DNA of 64,000 bases, taken from positions 1,235,001 to 1,299,000 of the forward strand of contig NZ_NGLE02000001.1 of the NCBI RefSeq assembly GCF_002140715.2, in the 5' to 3' direction. The position numbers and the translations under genes are program-made. The notes under the pieces are model-generated. The model did no database searches. It saw nothing but the letters and a program-made list of their open reading frames with translations, and was not told the DNA's origin. Positions 16,616 to 26,488 of this stretch are shown piece after piece (positions within the stretch are counted from its first letter, which is position 1; the number at the start of each line of letters is the position of its first letter). Source of the DNA: Enterococcus sp. 4G2_DIV0659 (GTDB lineage Bacteria > Bacillota > Bacilli > Lactobacillales > Enterococcaceae).

Positions 16616-16682
16616 CCCATTAATCTAGCCCAAACCTCTTTTGGTGCAACTTTATTTTTATATTGTTATTTTAAGTCATCTC

Positions 16683-17891
16683 CTATTGAGTGATTTTGAC
16701 TTCTTTTTCTTGTGTAGCAACTTGTCCATCTTCCAATTCAATGGTCATTTTCACGACATATTTACCTGAGCTGATTTCTTTTTGCTGATCTAATGCAAGC
16801 TCATACTCAAAAGAAGAATTCGGAGCCATTTTAAACCCTTCTTCTGTCTTTTTAATAATACTTTCACCTTCTTTTGAGAGCAGTTCAATAGTTAAATGTT
16901 TGAATACTTCTGTTTTAGCAATTGGATTTTCTATTTTCACCATCATTTCTGACAGATCATCGTCCGTCTCAATTTCAGCTATAGATAATTTATTGTCTTT
17001 CGGTGTTTGGCCAACAAATAGATGAACACCAGTAATGGAAGCATACCTATGTTGAGGTTTCTTATCACTATTTATCTTTTCTTCTAAGTGCCAACCGCCA
17101 AGTGCATCTCCATCAGTGATATCTTTTGGGATAGTGATAATCGCCGTTATCGTTTTCGTTTCTTTCGGTGCTAGTGTAAAGTTATTCCCTTCCTCAAAAG
17201 TGATATACTCTGACATTTTATGAGTCAAACTAGAATCATAACCCTCTGGATTGTCCTTATACTCAATCGTTCCTTTCTCACTCGTCCACGCACTATAAAT
17301 AGCTTGCTCAATCGTTAATTCTTCCTCTTCTAAATTTTCCACATCAAGTTGAATCTTCTGTTTTGTTCCCTTTTTCGTTGTCAGCTCAAAATAACCAATG
17401 TCTGGATTGTCAGATGTATTATTCTTTTTCTTAGTGACGTTAAACTTCATTTTCCCATCTGTTGCTTCTACTGCTTGTTTTGTGTCTTTCTGTGCTTCTA
17501 ATTCTTCTATTAACTCTTTTCCATACTGTTTTAGGGATGTAGAGCCTTTTTTAGAATCCACCAGTTTTACAGCTTTCTTTAGAGCTTTTGAATATTCTTT
17601 TTTCTCTTTCAACGCAACAGCCTCTTTATAAAGTTCCACTTGTTCAATCAAACTAGTCGCTTCTTCATCGTCTTTTTCATACTCCAATGCCAATTGGAAT
17701 GAAGCAATAGCTTGGGTCAGGTCTTTATCCACTATTGCCTCTTTACCTTTTTCCATTGCTGAATCATATTTAGCTGTATTTTTCTCTTCACTTGTTGTTT
17801 CTTTTGTAGCTGTCGTTTCCTTTTTAGTTGAACATCCAGCCATGATGCTAAGCATTAAAAATAAACTTATCCCAATTATTCTTTTTTTCAT
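16683..17891 (-). CDS. Lipoprotein with TPR-like module fused to a DUF916/DUF3324-like module
   Basis: A 402-residue lipoprotein with lipobox SIMAGC (Cys about residue 20). Residues about 45-140 form a helical repeat region (ALEYEKDDEEATSLIEQVELYKEA) nearly shared with the lipoprotein at 25.5-26.5 kb. Residues about 150-400 resemble the WxL-partner protein encoded at 23.9-24.9 kb: IGYFELTTKKGTKQKIQLDV corresponds to its LGYFDMNVQSGQEQKVVLKL, and GFKMAPNSSFEYELAL to its MRMAPNSMIDLPIEL. That partner is normally membrane-held by a C-terminal helix; here a lipid anchor replaces it. It probably binds peptidoglycan and/or WxL proteins at the membrane surface. The similarity is read by eye. Confidence 0.72.
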   Translation of the reverse strand: MKKRIIGISLFLMLSIMAGCSTKKETTATKETTSEEKNTAKYDSAMEKGKEAIVDKDLTQAIASFQLALEYEKDDEEATSLIEQVELYKEAVALKEKKEYSKALKKAVKLVDSKKGSTSLKQYGKELIEELEAQKDTKQAVEATDGKMKFNVTKKKNNTSDNPDIGYFELTTKKGTKQKIQLDVENLEEEELTIEQAIYSAWTSEKGTIEYKDNPEGYDSSLTHKMSEYITFEEGNNFTLAPKETKTITAIITIPKDITDGDALGGWHLEEKINSDKKPQHRYASITGVHLFVGQTPKDNKLSIAEIETDDDLSEMMVKIENPIAKTEVFKHLTIELLSKEGESIIKKTEEGFKMAPNSSFEYELALDQQKEISSGKYVVKMTIELEDGQVATQEKEVKITQ

Positions 17892-18002
17892 TTCCAACTA
17901 CTCCTTTTTAAAATTTCGTATTCCTTTCATATTATCCATTACCATTAGCATGAAATCAATACTCAATGAAAACTTATTTATAACAAATACATATAATATT
18001 TA

Positions 18003-18049
18003 CAAAAAAACTAGTTAGCTTCCTTAACAGGACACTAACTAGTTTTTTA
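18003..18049. terminator. Bidirectional terminator
   Basis: AAAACTAGTTAG and CTAACTAGTTTT form a perfect 12-bp stem with A- and T-tracts on the two sides. It ends the NCS2 permease transcript. Confidence 0.85.
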
Positions 18050-18050
18050 C

Positions 18051-19364
18051 TTATTTTACATTCAAAATCCACATAAACCCAATGAAGACAAAAAATAGCA
18101 CATACATAATTGGTGACACTTCTTTGCCACGTTTTGCTGCTACCATTGTGATTGGATAAAAAATGAACCCAAGAGCGATCCCATCAGAAATGCTATATGT
18201 TAGTGGCATTCCTAAAAGAATCATGAACGATGGAATAGCTATTTCCATTTCTGTCCATTTGATTTGGCTAAGAGATTGAGCCATCAATACACCTACAACA
18301 ATTAATGCAGGTGCCGTTACTTGTGGCGTTACGACTGATAACAATGGAGAGAAAAATAATCCACCAATAAAAAACAGCCCCGTTGTTACAGCTGTCAATC
18401 CAGACCGTCCGCCAACTGCAATCCCTGCAGACGATTCTACATACGCCCCAACAGGAGATGTACCAAAAAGAGAACCTGCTAACATAGCCGTTGAATCAGC
18501 AGCTAAGGCTTTGCCAACTCGAGGCATCTTGTTATCTTTCATAAAGCCAGCTTGATTAGCTAACCCAACAAGCGTTCCTGCCGTATCAAAAAACGTAACC
18601 AACAAAAAGGTTAAAACAACAACCCATAGCTGTAAAGAATTAATGTCCCCTACATGTTTTAAAGCCACTAAAAAGGTTGGTTTAAGACTTGGAGCACTAG
18701 AAACAATCTTCGCTGGTGCTTGGATCAATCCCGTTGTTAAACCTAAAATCGTTGTCGCGGCCATTCCAATAAAGATTCCCCCTGGCACACGTCGTACCAA
18801 CAAAATCGCAGTAATCACTAAACCAAAGATAGTCAGCCAAGTAGAGCCTACCGTTAGCGAACCTAACCCCACAAGTGTTGATTCATTCGAAACAATAATA
18901 CCGCCTTCGCTCAATCCAAGAAAAGCAATAAACAATCCGATGCCTCCTGAAATCGCATATTTCAAATCCGCTGGTATCGCATCAATAATCAATTCACGTA
19001 ATTTAAAAATGGTGATCAAAATAAAGATCAGCGAAGCCACAAAAACGCCTGCCAAAGCAGTCTCCCAAGGAACACCCATTCCCACACAAACAGAATAAGC
19101 AAAAAAAGCATTGATTCCAAGGGCTGGCGCTGTTGCTATTGGATATTTAGCAAAAATCCCCATCAAAATACACCCTAACGCACTAGCTAGCGCTGTTGCA
19201 GTAAACACAGCTCCTTCATCCATTCCAGATGCCCCTAGCACAGTTGGGTTTACAAATAAAATGTACGCCATTGAAATAAATGTCGTAAATCCAGCTAAAA
19301 ACTCACGTTTAACCGTCGTGTTTAGCTTATCAATCTCAAAATAGGAAATCATTTTTTCTTTCAC
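18051..19364 (-). CDS. NCS2-family purine permease (AzgA/PbuG type)
   Basis: A 437-residue transporter with about 12 hydrophobic segments. The N-terminus EIDKLNTTVKREFLAGFTTF, ISMAYILFVNP, the ALGINAFFAYSV helix and the central VTFFDTAGTLVGLANQAGF motif are typical of AzgA-like guanine/hypoxanthine or adenine permeases. TSPVGAYVESSAGIAVGGRSGLTA, another family hallmark, is also present. It would import purine bases by proton symport. I looked for a purine riboswitch upstream and did not find the conserved core. Direct repeats TTATTATATG flank the probable promoter (about 19413-19445). Confidence 0.92.
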   Translation of the reverse strand: MKEKMISYFEIDKLNTTVKREFLAGFTTFISMAYILFVNPTVLGASGMDEGAVFTATALASALGCILMGIFAKYPIATAPALGINAFFAYSVCVGMGVPWETALAGVFVASLIFILITIFKLRELIIDAIPADLKYAISGGIGLFIAFLGLSEGGIIVSNESTLVGLGSLTVGSTWLTIFGLVITAILLVRRVPGGIFIGMAATTILGLTTGLIQAPAKIVSSAPSLKPTFLVALKHVGDINSLQLWVVVLTFLLVTFFDTAGTLVGLANQAGFMKDNKMPRVGKALAADSTAMLAGSLFGTSPVGAYVESSAGIAVGGRSGLTAVTTGLFFIGGLFFSPLLSVVTPQVTAPALIVVGVLMAQSLSQIKWTEMEIAIPSFMILLGMPLTYSISDGIALGFIFYPITMVAAKRGKEVSPIMYVLFFVFIGFMWILNVK

Positions 19365-19520
19365 TTAATATCCTCCTAGAATCTGAACAATAAACTGTTC
19401 ATAAAATTGCCATATAATAACTTAAACAACGTGTTCAATCATATAATAAACCATGGAATAAGTAAATAAAAAGGATGGGTTCTACGATTTAGATTATCCC
19501 TTGTTAACTATCTAATAAGT

Positions 19521-19558
19521 AAGAAAAAAGGCAGGATGATGGAACTTCCTACCTTCTT
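19521..19558 (-). terminator. Terminator of the WxL operon
   Basis: AAGGTAGGA and TCCTGCCTT pair on the minus strand (one wobble) and are followed by six T, about 45 bases past the stop of the large WxL protein gene. Confidence 0.75.
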
Positions 19559-19598
19559 TCCCTCTATTTAATCTCAAGAATTTCGTCGTTGTATTTGA

Positions 19599-22500
19599 TC
19601 AAGGTGTTTGACCTAGTTGCCATAAAATCGTTGCTCGATAAGCGCCTGATTGTAACACTTGACCAGAAGGAACTTCTAATATTAAACCAGACTTATTTTG
19701 ATCCCATTCTTGGCTGATATTGTATTCATCGTCTTTCCCATGTGTTCTCACTGCAATCGGCTGTGTTGTATTTTCAGATAAAATGACCGTTTGATTATCA
19801 TCAATCTTATATCGTATAGCAGATGGAAGAGTTTTACTTGGATCTTCTAGACTCATTAAAGGTTTTCTTAGCGTAGCTGTCAATTTCCACGCCCCACGCC
19901 CTTTTCGATTATCCCAAACAATCAGCGGTTGATCGTATTTCGCTTTTTCGACTTTAATAAATGGCAATCCCAATGATTTGCGCCCAAAATTTAAGAAGGT
20001 CGGGGATGATTGAATAAATAGTTTCCCTTTAAATTTGTATTGCACCGTACTTTCTTCACTCTGTACCGGAATAGACTCTTCATTTTCTGGTCGTTTATCA
20101 ATCTGATAATTCTTATCAAGAATTGATGTCACTGCTTTTTGTACCTCTTCCTCTTTTGTCAAATCAATCGTTGATCCGACAGCTTCGTCAAAAATTATCG
20201 GATCATGCAGCTTCTCAGCTGATTCATCAACAAATTCGACCTTTACTTTTTGGTTACTTTGAATGTCTATACTAATTGTTTTTTCTGTTGTCTCTGTTCC
20301 TCTTTCTGCTTTTACAGTCGCTGAGTATTTTCCTTCTTTAGGATTTGTCGTTAAGTTTGTATGAGTGACTGATAAGTGGATGTCGTCACTGCTTCCAGAC
20401 GTAACATCCCAAGCAGTTGCTTCAGAGTATTTCAAAATTAGTTCATTTATTTCACTTTCTGTTTTGTCTTGAAAGGCATCTGGTCTCTTTTGAAAATCAT
20501 TGGCAATTAAATACAAGCCTTGCGTAGGTGGTGTTTCATCAATTACTAGTATGGGAATGTTAATTATGGTCGTCTTATCTGGCTCATTCGTATCCGTCAT
20601 ACGAACTTTCACATATTGCATTCCTGTTGAAGAGGTATCGGGCATGTCGCCTTCATATTCAAAGACTGCTTTATGTCCAGGTAGTATAACTGGATCTTTA
20701 ATCAACTCTTGCGGTTTTTTATTAAATTTTGTCCCCTTTTGCATAATTTGCGGAATTGCTTTTCCGCCTAAATTATACACATTGATCGTTACCGCATAAT
20801 CTTTTGATGGAAGACCATTCATCGGCCCTTCGGTTTCATTGATCCCTAATAACGAGGTCGAATATTTTTGGATTGTTCCAGGCTCTTCATTTAATTTTTT
20901 GGGTAAGGTTTCTCTTGGAATCGTCAACTTCCCATCAAATTCTTTTAGAGCATTGCTCGTATATGGAACAATCTCTTCACTTTTATCAGGATAGGTCACA
21001 TAGATTTTCCCTTGACTTTCTTCTGTAGGAATTTTGCTTAACTTGTACGTTGCTTTATATTCGCCCGTGTAGTCGGGATATACATTAAACGTTTCAGGTT
21101 TGGCTTTGATTTCCATGTAAGGAAGCTCAGCTCCGGCAAAAATTTCATATCCTGTTTTTAATGCTTCACCAGGAGCTATTTGTTGCCAAGGAGCGCCTAA
21201 CTGATAGGCCGAGTCAATACCTGATACAATTTCTTCCCCAGCCTTGTGTCCTTCACTTTCTGTTCCTTTACCAGTAAAATCATTTCCAAAAAAATTATCA
21301 TATATATTGCCAAGAGATCCAGCATAATATTTCGTATAATCCGAGAGCCAATTTCCTTGAGAATTTTTCAATCTAATCGTAAATCTCTTCCCTGGTTCCG
21401 GCTCCATGTAAAAACCTGCTCCCTCTCCTAATGAATACATGGGAACGCTATCGTTATAGTAGTCTGTGTCCACACTTTCCAACATTGCTAAACGTCTTTT
21501 TTTTCTAGATACATTGTATGTCTCTAGCTGAACAAAAAAGTTTAAGTTTCGACTCATTGATAAGTTGTAAACATATATAAGTTCATGCTCTGAATCATAC
21601 AGTACTTGTTTCAACTGGTTTCCTTTTTGCAAAAACCATTTTTTAGAAATAGACTCTTTCCCGTTTAAACCAGAACCTCTATCCCAAATATTAAATTGGT
21701 TATAAATGGGGGCACCATCCATCCCAGGTATATTTAAAACCCTATCATCCCTATAAAGATAACCTTTTCCCACACCATCTTTGATAATAAACCCATCTTC
21801 ATTTACAACACTATCTATTAATCCTCTATTAGGAAAAGACATTTGCGATCCATTAAATGGGTTAGTAATAATTGCTGTAGTAGAATTTAACGGAATATCT
21901 TGCCAGCCCTTCATTCCCTCGTCTCCAAAAATCTCTTTCGGGAAAATAAAAAACTCAATTTCATGATTTAATTCTTCCGTTTCTGCCTCTATTTTTACAA
22001 CTACTTTCCCTCCTCCTGTGCTCTCACTATTAATTGTGGTATTTTCAAGTTTAGTGCGCAATCGCTTCCCAGAAGTCAATTCCCAAGCTTTAATATTAAG
22101 TTTTTCTTCTAGTAATTGAGTGATTTCGGGTACTGTTTTCCCTTCTAGCTCCTTCATAAATATAAGGTTCTGATTCTTTTCAAACATTAATCCTACTTTG
22201 GACGTAGAATTATCTATAACGATTGAATCAGGTTCTGCTGTAACCATTATTGGTATAGGAATAACTGTTGAATATTGTTCGTACAATTCATCCATTATCT
22301 TAATATATCCCCAGTGAAACCCCGCTTTACTAGAATCAAATGTATTCTTAGGCTCTGTTTCTTCTCCCTGCCCATTCTTCACCCATTCAAATTTTGTATA
22401 ACCACTTACTGTTTGTACACTGCTAAAAAAAGGATAGCCATATGCGTCTATTTCTAAACGTTCATTTTGTTTTACTTGAAAATACTTAGGCTCTTGTAAT

Positions 22501-23864
22501 ACGCCTCCAAAAACTTTGACATCCTTTGTGATAGTCTCTTGAACGTCATCTTTTTCCACTACAACCTCTCCATAATATATCCCTGGGTCCTTTTGTAACG
22601 TTGTACTTTTGAAAGATGCAGAAACTGCTTTTCCTGTTTTTTTATCCCAAGCTCTCAAGTCCGATTTCGATTGAAGCATTTGGAGTATTTCTGTTTCCTT
22701 TTTTCCTTTGAGCTCATCAGGATAAAAAACGATATTTTCATTTGTAGCAACCAATACTTCATTATTAAAATGATCACTTGTGTTGATATTTCTGATATTT
22801 ATAGGTACTTTCTTAATTGTCGTTAATTCTGGAAAGTCCTGTGATATCATTTTGACATATGCCCAGTGGAACCCAACCTTACTTGTATCAAATTTTTCCA
22901 ATGCAACACCATTTTTATCTACATATTGGAAATCTGTCGAACCGATTGTATAATTTGATGTCACTAGCATTGACGGCGCAGTTGCTTCTGTATTTTGTTG
23001 AAACTCGATATTCTCTTGCATTTCAAATCCGATAATCATCGCACTTTTTGACGTGGTCTCTTTCCTTGCGCCAGTTTCAGAGTCTAGGATTGCTTCAAAC
23101 TCTATTGAATAATGCCCCGCAGTTGTACTCGCATTAGAGAATTGTTCGACCGTTGTATCGGTAACATCTACCAAAACAGTTGATCCATCGTCCAATCGCC
23201 AAGCTTTTACCTTCGATTTACTTTTCAGTATTTGTTTTAATTCTTTATCCGTTTTATCCTTTAGCTCTTCAGGAGTAAACGCAATGTAGCCTCCAAAATC
23301 TTCTGTTTGCAACGCCACTTCATTATTGAACAACATTGTAGTCATTCCATTTATAACCGTTACTGGTATTGGAACAATAATACTCGATTGTTCTTTTTTT
23401 TCTGTAATTTTCACATAAATTGTTTGAAAACCCAGTTTTGAACTATCCGGGGCGCTAGGTATACCCTTTTCGGTCACATATTCATATTCCACTTCATAAC
23501 TTGCCTCAGGGAGAACAAGATCTGAAACTAGCTCATAGATAGAATAAGGGTTCGTCAAATCAGGAAAAGGGTTAGTTTGCATGAGTGTATATACCTTGGG
23601 TGTAGCCTTTAAACCTTTTTCATTTTCAACTGGTTCTAACGCTTTGGTCGAATGCTTTTTTACTTTAGGTAATGGAGATGGATCTTTAGGAAACAATGTT
23701 GGTTTCGTCTGTTTCATTTGGCGCTCTGTGTGTTCTTTATTATTCGCCGATATTGGTTTTTGTGTAATAGACCATATACTTAGCAATGCAACTAGCAAAG
23801 CAAACATTCCGATAAATCGCCAAGTTCGCTTTATCTGGGTAGACTGCTTCTTTTTCTTACTCAT
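19599..23864 (-). CDS. Large WxL-domain surface protein
   Basis: A 1421-residue secreted protein. An N-terminal signal/anchor segment (about 17-37) follows a basic KKKKQS start. At least four repeat modules of about 150 residues follow, each with a LxGKxxxEIxxxLxxKxxxxAW pattern (examples: DELKGKKETEILQMLQSKSD; KELEGKTVPEITQLLEEKLN). A middle domain with many aromatic residues spans about 680-900. The C-terminal 160 residues have the two WxL motifs (GRGAWKLTATL and ILWQLGQTP at the very end). WxL domains bind peptidoglycan non-covalently. The start is ATG at 23864 with AAAGGAG, two bases beyond the upstream stop codon, so it is coupled to the DUF916 gene. A likely adhesin or matrix-binding protein; ligand unknown. 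Confidence 0.85.
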   Translation of the reverse strand: MSKKKKQSTQIKRTWRFIGMFALLVALLSIWSITQKPISANNKEHTERQMKQTKPTLFPKDPSPLPKVKKHSTKALEPVENEKGLKATPKVYTLMQTNPFPDLTNPYSIYELVSDLVLPEASYEVEYEYVTEKGIPSAPDSSKLGFQTIYVKITEKKEQSSIIVPIPVTVINGMTTMLFNNEVALQTEDFGGYIAFTPEELKDKTDKELKQILKSKSKVKAWRLDDGSTVLVDVTDTTVEQFSNASTTAGHYSIEFEAILDSETGARKETTSKSAMIIGFEMQENIEFQQNTEATAPSMLVTSNYTIGSTDFQYVDKNGVALEKFDTSKVGFHWAYVKMISQDFPELTTIKKVPINIRNINTSDHFNNEVLVATNENIVFYPDELKGKKETEILQMLQSKSDLRAWDKKTGKAVSASFKSTTLQKDPGIYYGEVVVEKDDVQETITKDVKVFGGVLQEPKYFQVKQNERLEIDAYGYPFFSSVQTVSGYTKFEWVKNGQGEETEPKNTFDSSKAGFHWGYIKIMDELYEQYSTVIPIPIMVTAEPDSIVIDNSTSKVGLMFEKNQNLIFMKELEGKTVPEITQLLEEKLNIKAWELTSGKRLRTKLENTTINSESTGGGKVVVKIEAETEELNHEIEFFIFPKEIFGDEGMKGWQDIPLNSTTAIITNPFNGSQMSFPNRGLIDSVVNEDGFIIKDGVGKGYLYRDDRVLNIPGMDGAPIYNQFNIWDRGSGLNGKESISKKWFLQKGNQLKQVLYDSEHELIYVYNLSMSRNLNFFVQLETYNVSRKKRRLAMLESVDTDYYNDSVPMYSLGEGAGFYMEPEPGKRFTIRLKNSQGNWLSDYTKYYAGSLGNIYDNFFGNDFTGKGTESEGHKAGEEIVSGIDSAYQLGAPWQQIAPGEALKTGYEIFAGAELPYMEIKAKPETFNVYPDYTGEYKATYKLSKIPTEESQGKIYVTYPDKSEEIVPYTSNALKEFDGKLTIPRETLPKKLNEEPGTIQKYSTSLLGINETEGPMNGLPSKDYAVTINVYNLGGKAIPQIMQKGTKFNKKPQELIKDPVILPGHKAVFEYEGDMPDTSSTGMQYVKVRMTDTNEPDKTTIINIPILVIDETPPTQGLYLIANDFQKRPDAFQDKTESEINELILKYSEATAWDVTSGSSDDIHLSVTHTNLTTNPKEGKYSATVKAERGTETTEKTISIDIQSNQKVKVEFVDESAEKLHDPIIFDEAVGSTIDLTKEEEVQKAVTSILDKNYQIDKRPENEESIPVQSEESTVQYKFKGKLFIQSSPTFLNFGRKSLGLPFIKVEKAKYDQPLIVWDNRKGRGAWKLTATLRKPLMSLEDPSKTLPSAIRYKIDDNQTVILSENTTQPIAVRTHGKDDEYNISQEWDQNKSGLILEVPSGQVLQSGAYRATILWQLGQTP

Positions 23865-23865
23865 T

Positions 23866-24933
23866 TTACACTCCTTTACTTTTATCATTTTTGAAGAAAT
23901 TTACTCTTCGTTTTTTGCGTCTAACGAATAAATAACTTGCAAATGACAACAGCAAGACTAATCCAGCCCCAAAGTACCAAAATGCGCTAGTAGAAGTTAT
24001 CGTTCTTTCTTTCCGTTGTTCTTTTATGCGATTTGCTTCTAACGATGTGATCGTAAAATTATCTGTCCAAGACCACGAGACGCCACTTTTTGCAGAAGCC
24101 GTAATCTGAGCTGTATACTCTCCTGCATTTATTTCTTTGTCTTGTAATTCAATTGGAAGATCAATCATCGAATTTGGTGCCATACGCATCTCTTTTAACT
24201 CATCCTCAAAAAGCGTTTTCTGCCGGTTAGCTTTTCTCACTTGAATAAAGAAGTTCATCCCTTCCGCATAAACCGGCTGAGTGTTAGAAATATTCACAAA
24301 CAAATGACTACTGCCTTCTTTAAACGCTACGTAAGTCTTGTTTAATTCTAGTTTTGGTTCTATATTTTTTGTCTCGCCAACTCTTAGTAACATTCCTACC
24401 AAAAAGGCAAATTCATTTACTACAACATCTTTTTCTTGTTGTTGAGAATCTTCATTTTGTTCTACAGGTTTTATCTGAATCCCACCAGAAATCAACCCAT
24501 TAAACGCTGGCTTTGGTATAGAAATAGCCAATTCAACTTCTGTACTGCCTTTTGCCGGAACAATGACTTTCTTTGGTGCTTTTACAATATCGGCTAAGTC
24601 ATACTTTAATGATGCATCTTTTTTTATAGTACTTGGTCCATACTCAACGAAACCGTTACTATTTGTTTTAGCACTATTTAATTGAACTTTTACCGTCACA
24701 TTTTCTGATAAGGTGTTCGTTAATTTCAGGACAACTTTTTGCTCTTGTCCAGATTGAACATTCATATCAAAGTAGCCTAAACTTGTATCCGTTTGATTTT
24801 TTGGATAAATGACGTCATAAGATAATCCAGTAATCAAACGAGCAGACTCTTCTTGAGCAAAGCTACAATTTGGGGTGAATAAAAGAACTGTGTATATAGT
24901 AATCAGCGCAATCATCCATTGTTTTCTCCTCAT
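23866..24933 (-). CDS. WxL-partner protein, DUF916 + DUF3324 with C-terminal anchor
   Basis: A 355-residue protein with a signal peptide (cleavage about residue 26), a DUF916 domain (about 35-165) and a DUF3324 domain (about 170-300). A C-terminal transmembrane helix (about 312-332) and a basic tail RRKKRRVNFFKNDKSK complete it. The two-domain, C-terminally anchored layout is that of proteins found in every WxL locus, where they bind both WxL domains and peptidoglycan. It is the first gene of a two-gene operon with the large WxL protein. A GGAGGAGAAGAG stretch precedes the ATG. It would hold its partner at the membrane-wall interface. Confidence 0.9.
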   Translation of the reverse strand: MRRKQWMIALITIYTVLLFTPNCSFAQEESARLITGLSYDVIYPKNQTDTSLGYFDMNVQSGQEQKVVLKLTNTLSENVTVKVQLNSAKTNSNGFVEYGPSTIKKDASLKYDLADIVKAPKKVIVPAKGSTEVELAISIPKPAFNGLISGGIQIKPVEQNEDSQQQEKDVVVNEFAFLVGMLLRVGETKNIEPKLELNKTYVAFKEGSSHLFVNISNTQPVYAEGMNFFIQVRKANRQKTLFEDELKEMRMAPNSMIDLPIELQDKEINAGEYTAQITASAKSGVSWSWTDNFTITSLEANRIKEQRKERTITSTSAFWYFGAGLVLLLSFASYLFVRRKKRRVNFFKNDKSKGV

Positions 24934-25414
24934 TCTCTTCTCCTCCAGTTACTCTAAAATAAATATATTTCCATTTTTTCTAAGCATATTGTTACAACGC
25001 CATTAATTTTTAATGCGACTACTTGTTCACTCTATATCAAAATGGACGTATAATTGTTATCGGTCTTGACCTTCACGACACACATATCACTATTTCTTGT
25101 ATCCTTTTTGAAAATACTCAAGCACTTGGAAAGTATAACAAAAAAAAACTTAAAAAGTCCACAAAAAAACTTAAAAAACAACGTTTAAAACGATTAATAA
25201 ATAACGTAAAAAGGAAATAAAAATGAGATTCTTCTATTATCGAATGTTTATTTTTCAGAACAAAAAAAGAGACTAATCCACCAAGAACTAACCTCTTCTT
25301 ATTTTATTGTTATTATTCATGATGTTATTTATATTCCATACTATTATAATCGGTTTTTTCGCTATTTTATTTTTTATTCAAGATATAAAAATATTTATAT
25401 TGAATAAACTATTA
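24934..25414. other. AT-rich intergenic region between divergent surface loci
   Basis: No gene is supported here. A 65-codon TTG-start frame (25023-25220, plus strand) is lysine-rich at its end and lacks a ribosome binding site. A weak hairpin with T-tract on the minus strand lies near 25262-25300. The promoter of the WxL operon should be within the first 100 bases but is not clear. Confidence 0.45.
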
Positions 25415-25464
25415 AAAAAAGAGGCAGAATTAAAATTAAAAAATAATTTTATTTCTGCCTCTAA
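25415..25464 (-). terminator. Terminator of the DUF4767-like lipoprotein gene
   Basis: GAGGCAGAA and TTCTGCCTC flank an AT-rich self-complementary middle, giving a stem of about 17 pairs followed on the minus strand by seven T. Confidence 0.8.
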
Positions 25465-25549
25465 AATTGAATAAACGATTATAAAAACGTAGCTTTATTG
25501 GAAATCAACGCTTTTGTCTGCGTCTTTTCTATTAATGATTATCTATCCT

Positions 25550-26488
25550 TTATGAACCAACAATCGCAGAAAATCCGTTACTTAAATCAGCATTTTGCGT
25601 CTGCTTAAAATAAATAAGATTTTCATTATTTCCTTGGTTTTGCATTGTAACTAATACGACCGGTTGCCCATTTAGAATTGTAAAGAGATATAAATGCCTC
25701 TCAAGTTTTTGTGTAGTAGTAATATCTGAATATACTGCGACTACATTATAACCACTGCTTGATTCTCCAGTATCAGACCATTGAACAGTCGCTCTGTTTC
25801 CTCCAACAGCAATGTTATTGTTGGCTAATTCACTAGGAAAACTGTACCCGTACCAATTTGCTTCAAAACCAGGGTAGTATTCAATATAGGATTGTCCCAT
25901 TATATTTCCCCAACTTTGCATAAATGAACGTAATTCTGATTTTTTTTGCGCATTCCATAATGTATTCGTCGTTGTTTCAGTGGGTGGCGCTGTGGTCTCT
26001 TTTTTTGGCGGGGTTTGTTCCTCTTTTTTTTCAAGCGCTTTTTTATTTTCTTCATTTTCTTTCATTACTTCTTGTGTTATTTCGTCCATCAATTCTTTTC
26101 CATATTGTTTGAGCCCTGCCGCTCCGTCTTTAGAACTTACCAATTCTGATAATTCTTTTAACGCTTTAGCGTGCTCTTTCTTCTCTTTTAAAGAAACAAT
26201 CGTTTGATACAACTTGACTTGTTCTACCATTTGTTGAGCCTCGGCGCTGTCTTTTTTGTATTCCAATGCTAATTGAAATGCGGCAATCGCCTTAGACATG
26301 TCTTTATCAACAATGGCTTTTTTTCCGTTATCTATCGCTGACTTATACTTATAATCTGTTTGTTTTTCCTCATTCGTTGTTGCAGTTGTTGTCTCACTAG
26401 TTGCCGAAGTCGTTGTTTTATTACTTGAACATCCTGTCACTAAACCAATCATCAAGCATGAAACTAGCCCAATCAATCCTTTTTTCAT
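25550..26488 (-). CDS. Lipoprotein with TPR-like module and DUF4767-like C-terminal domain
   Basis: A 312-residue lipoprotein with lipobox GLVTGC (Cys about 20), a Thr-rich spacer and a helical module about 45-145. The module is clearly paralogous to the 16.7-17.9 kb lipoprotein: AIAAFQLALEYKKDSAEAQQ here against AIASFQLALEYEKDDEEATS there. After a Lys/Glu/Thr linker, the C-terminal 135 residues start LWNAQKKSELRSFMQSWGNI and MGQSYIEYYPG, the pattern of DUF4767 domains of lactic acid bacteria. The start is ATG at 26488, eight bases after GGGAG. The role is unknown. Its placement on the other side of the WxL operon from its paralogue suggests one surface-associated cluster. Confidence 0.7.
   Translation of the reverse strand: MKKGLIGLVSCLMIGLVTGCSSNKTTTSATSETTTATTNEEKQTDYKYKSAIDNGKKAIVDKDMSKAIAAFQLALEYKKDSAEAQQMVEQVKLYQTIVSLKEKKEHAKALKELSELVSSKDGAAGLKQYGKELMDEITQEVMKENEENKKALEKKEEQTPPKKETTAPPTETTTNTLWNAQKKSELRSFMQSWGNIMGQSYIEYYPGFEANWYGYSFPSELANNNIAVGGNRATVQWSDTGESSSGYNVVAVYSDITTTQKLERHLYLFTILNGQPVVLVTMQNQGNNENLIYFKQTQNADLSNGFSAIVGS

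Noticed and set aside
19365..19500. Possible purine riboswitch before the NCS2 permease
   Set aside because: I read the minus strand for the conserved core loops and they are absent; only a promoter and direct repeats are visible.
25023..25220. 65-codon lysine-rich frame with TTG start
   Set aside because: No ribosome binding site; the second half is poly-Lys from A-rich sequence.
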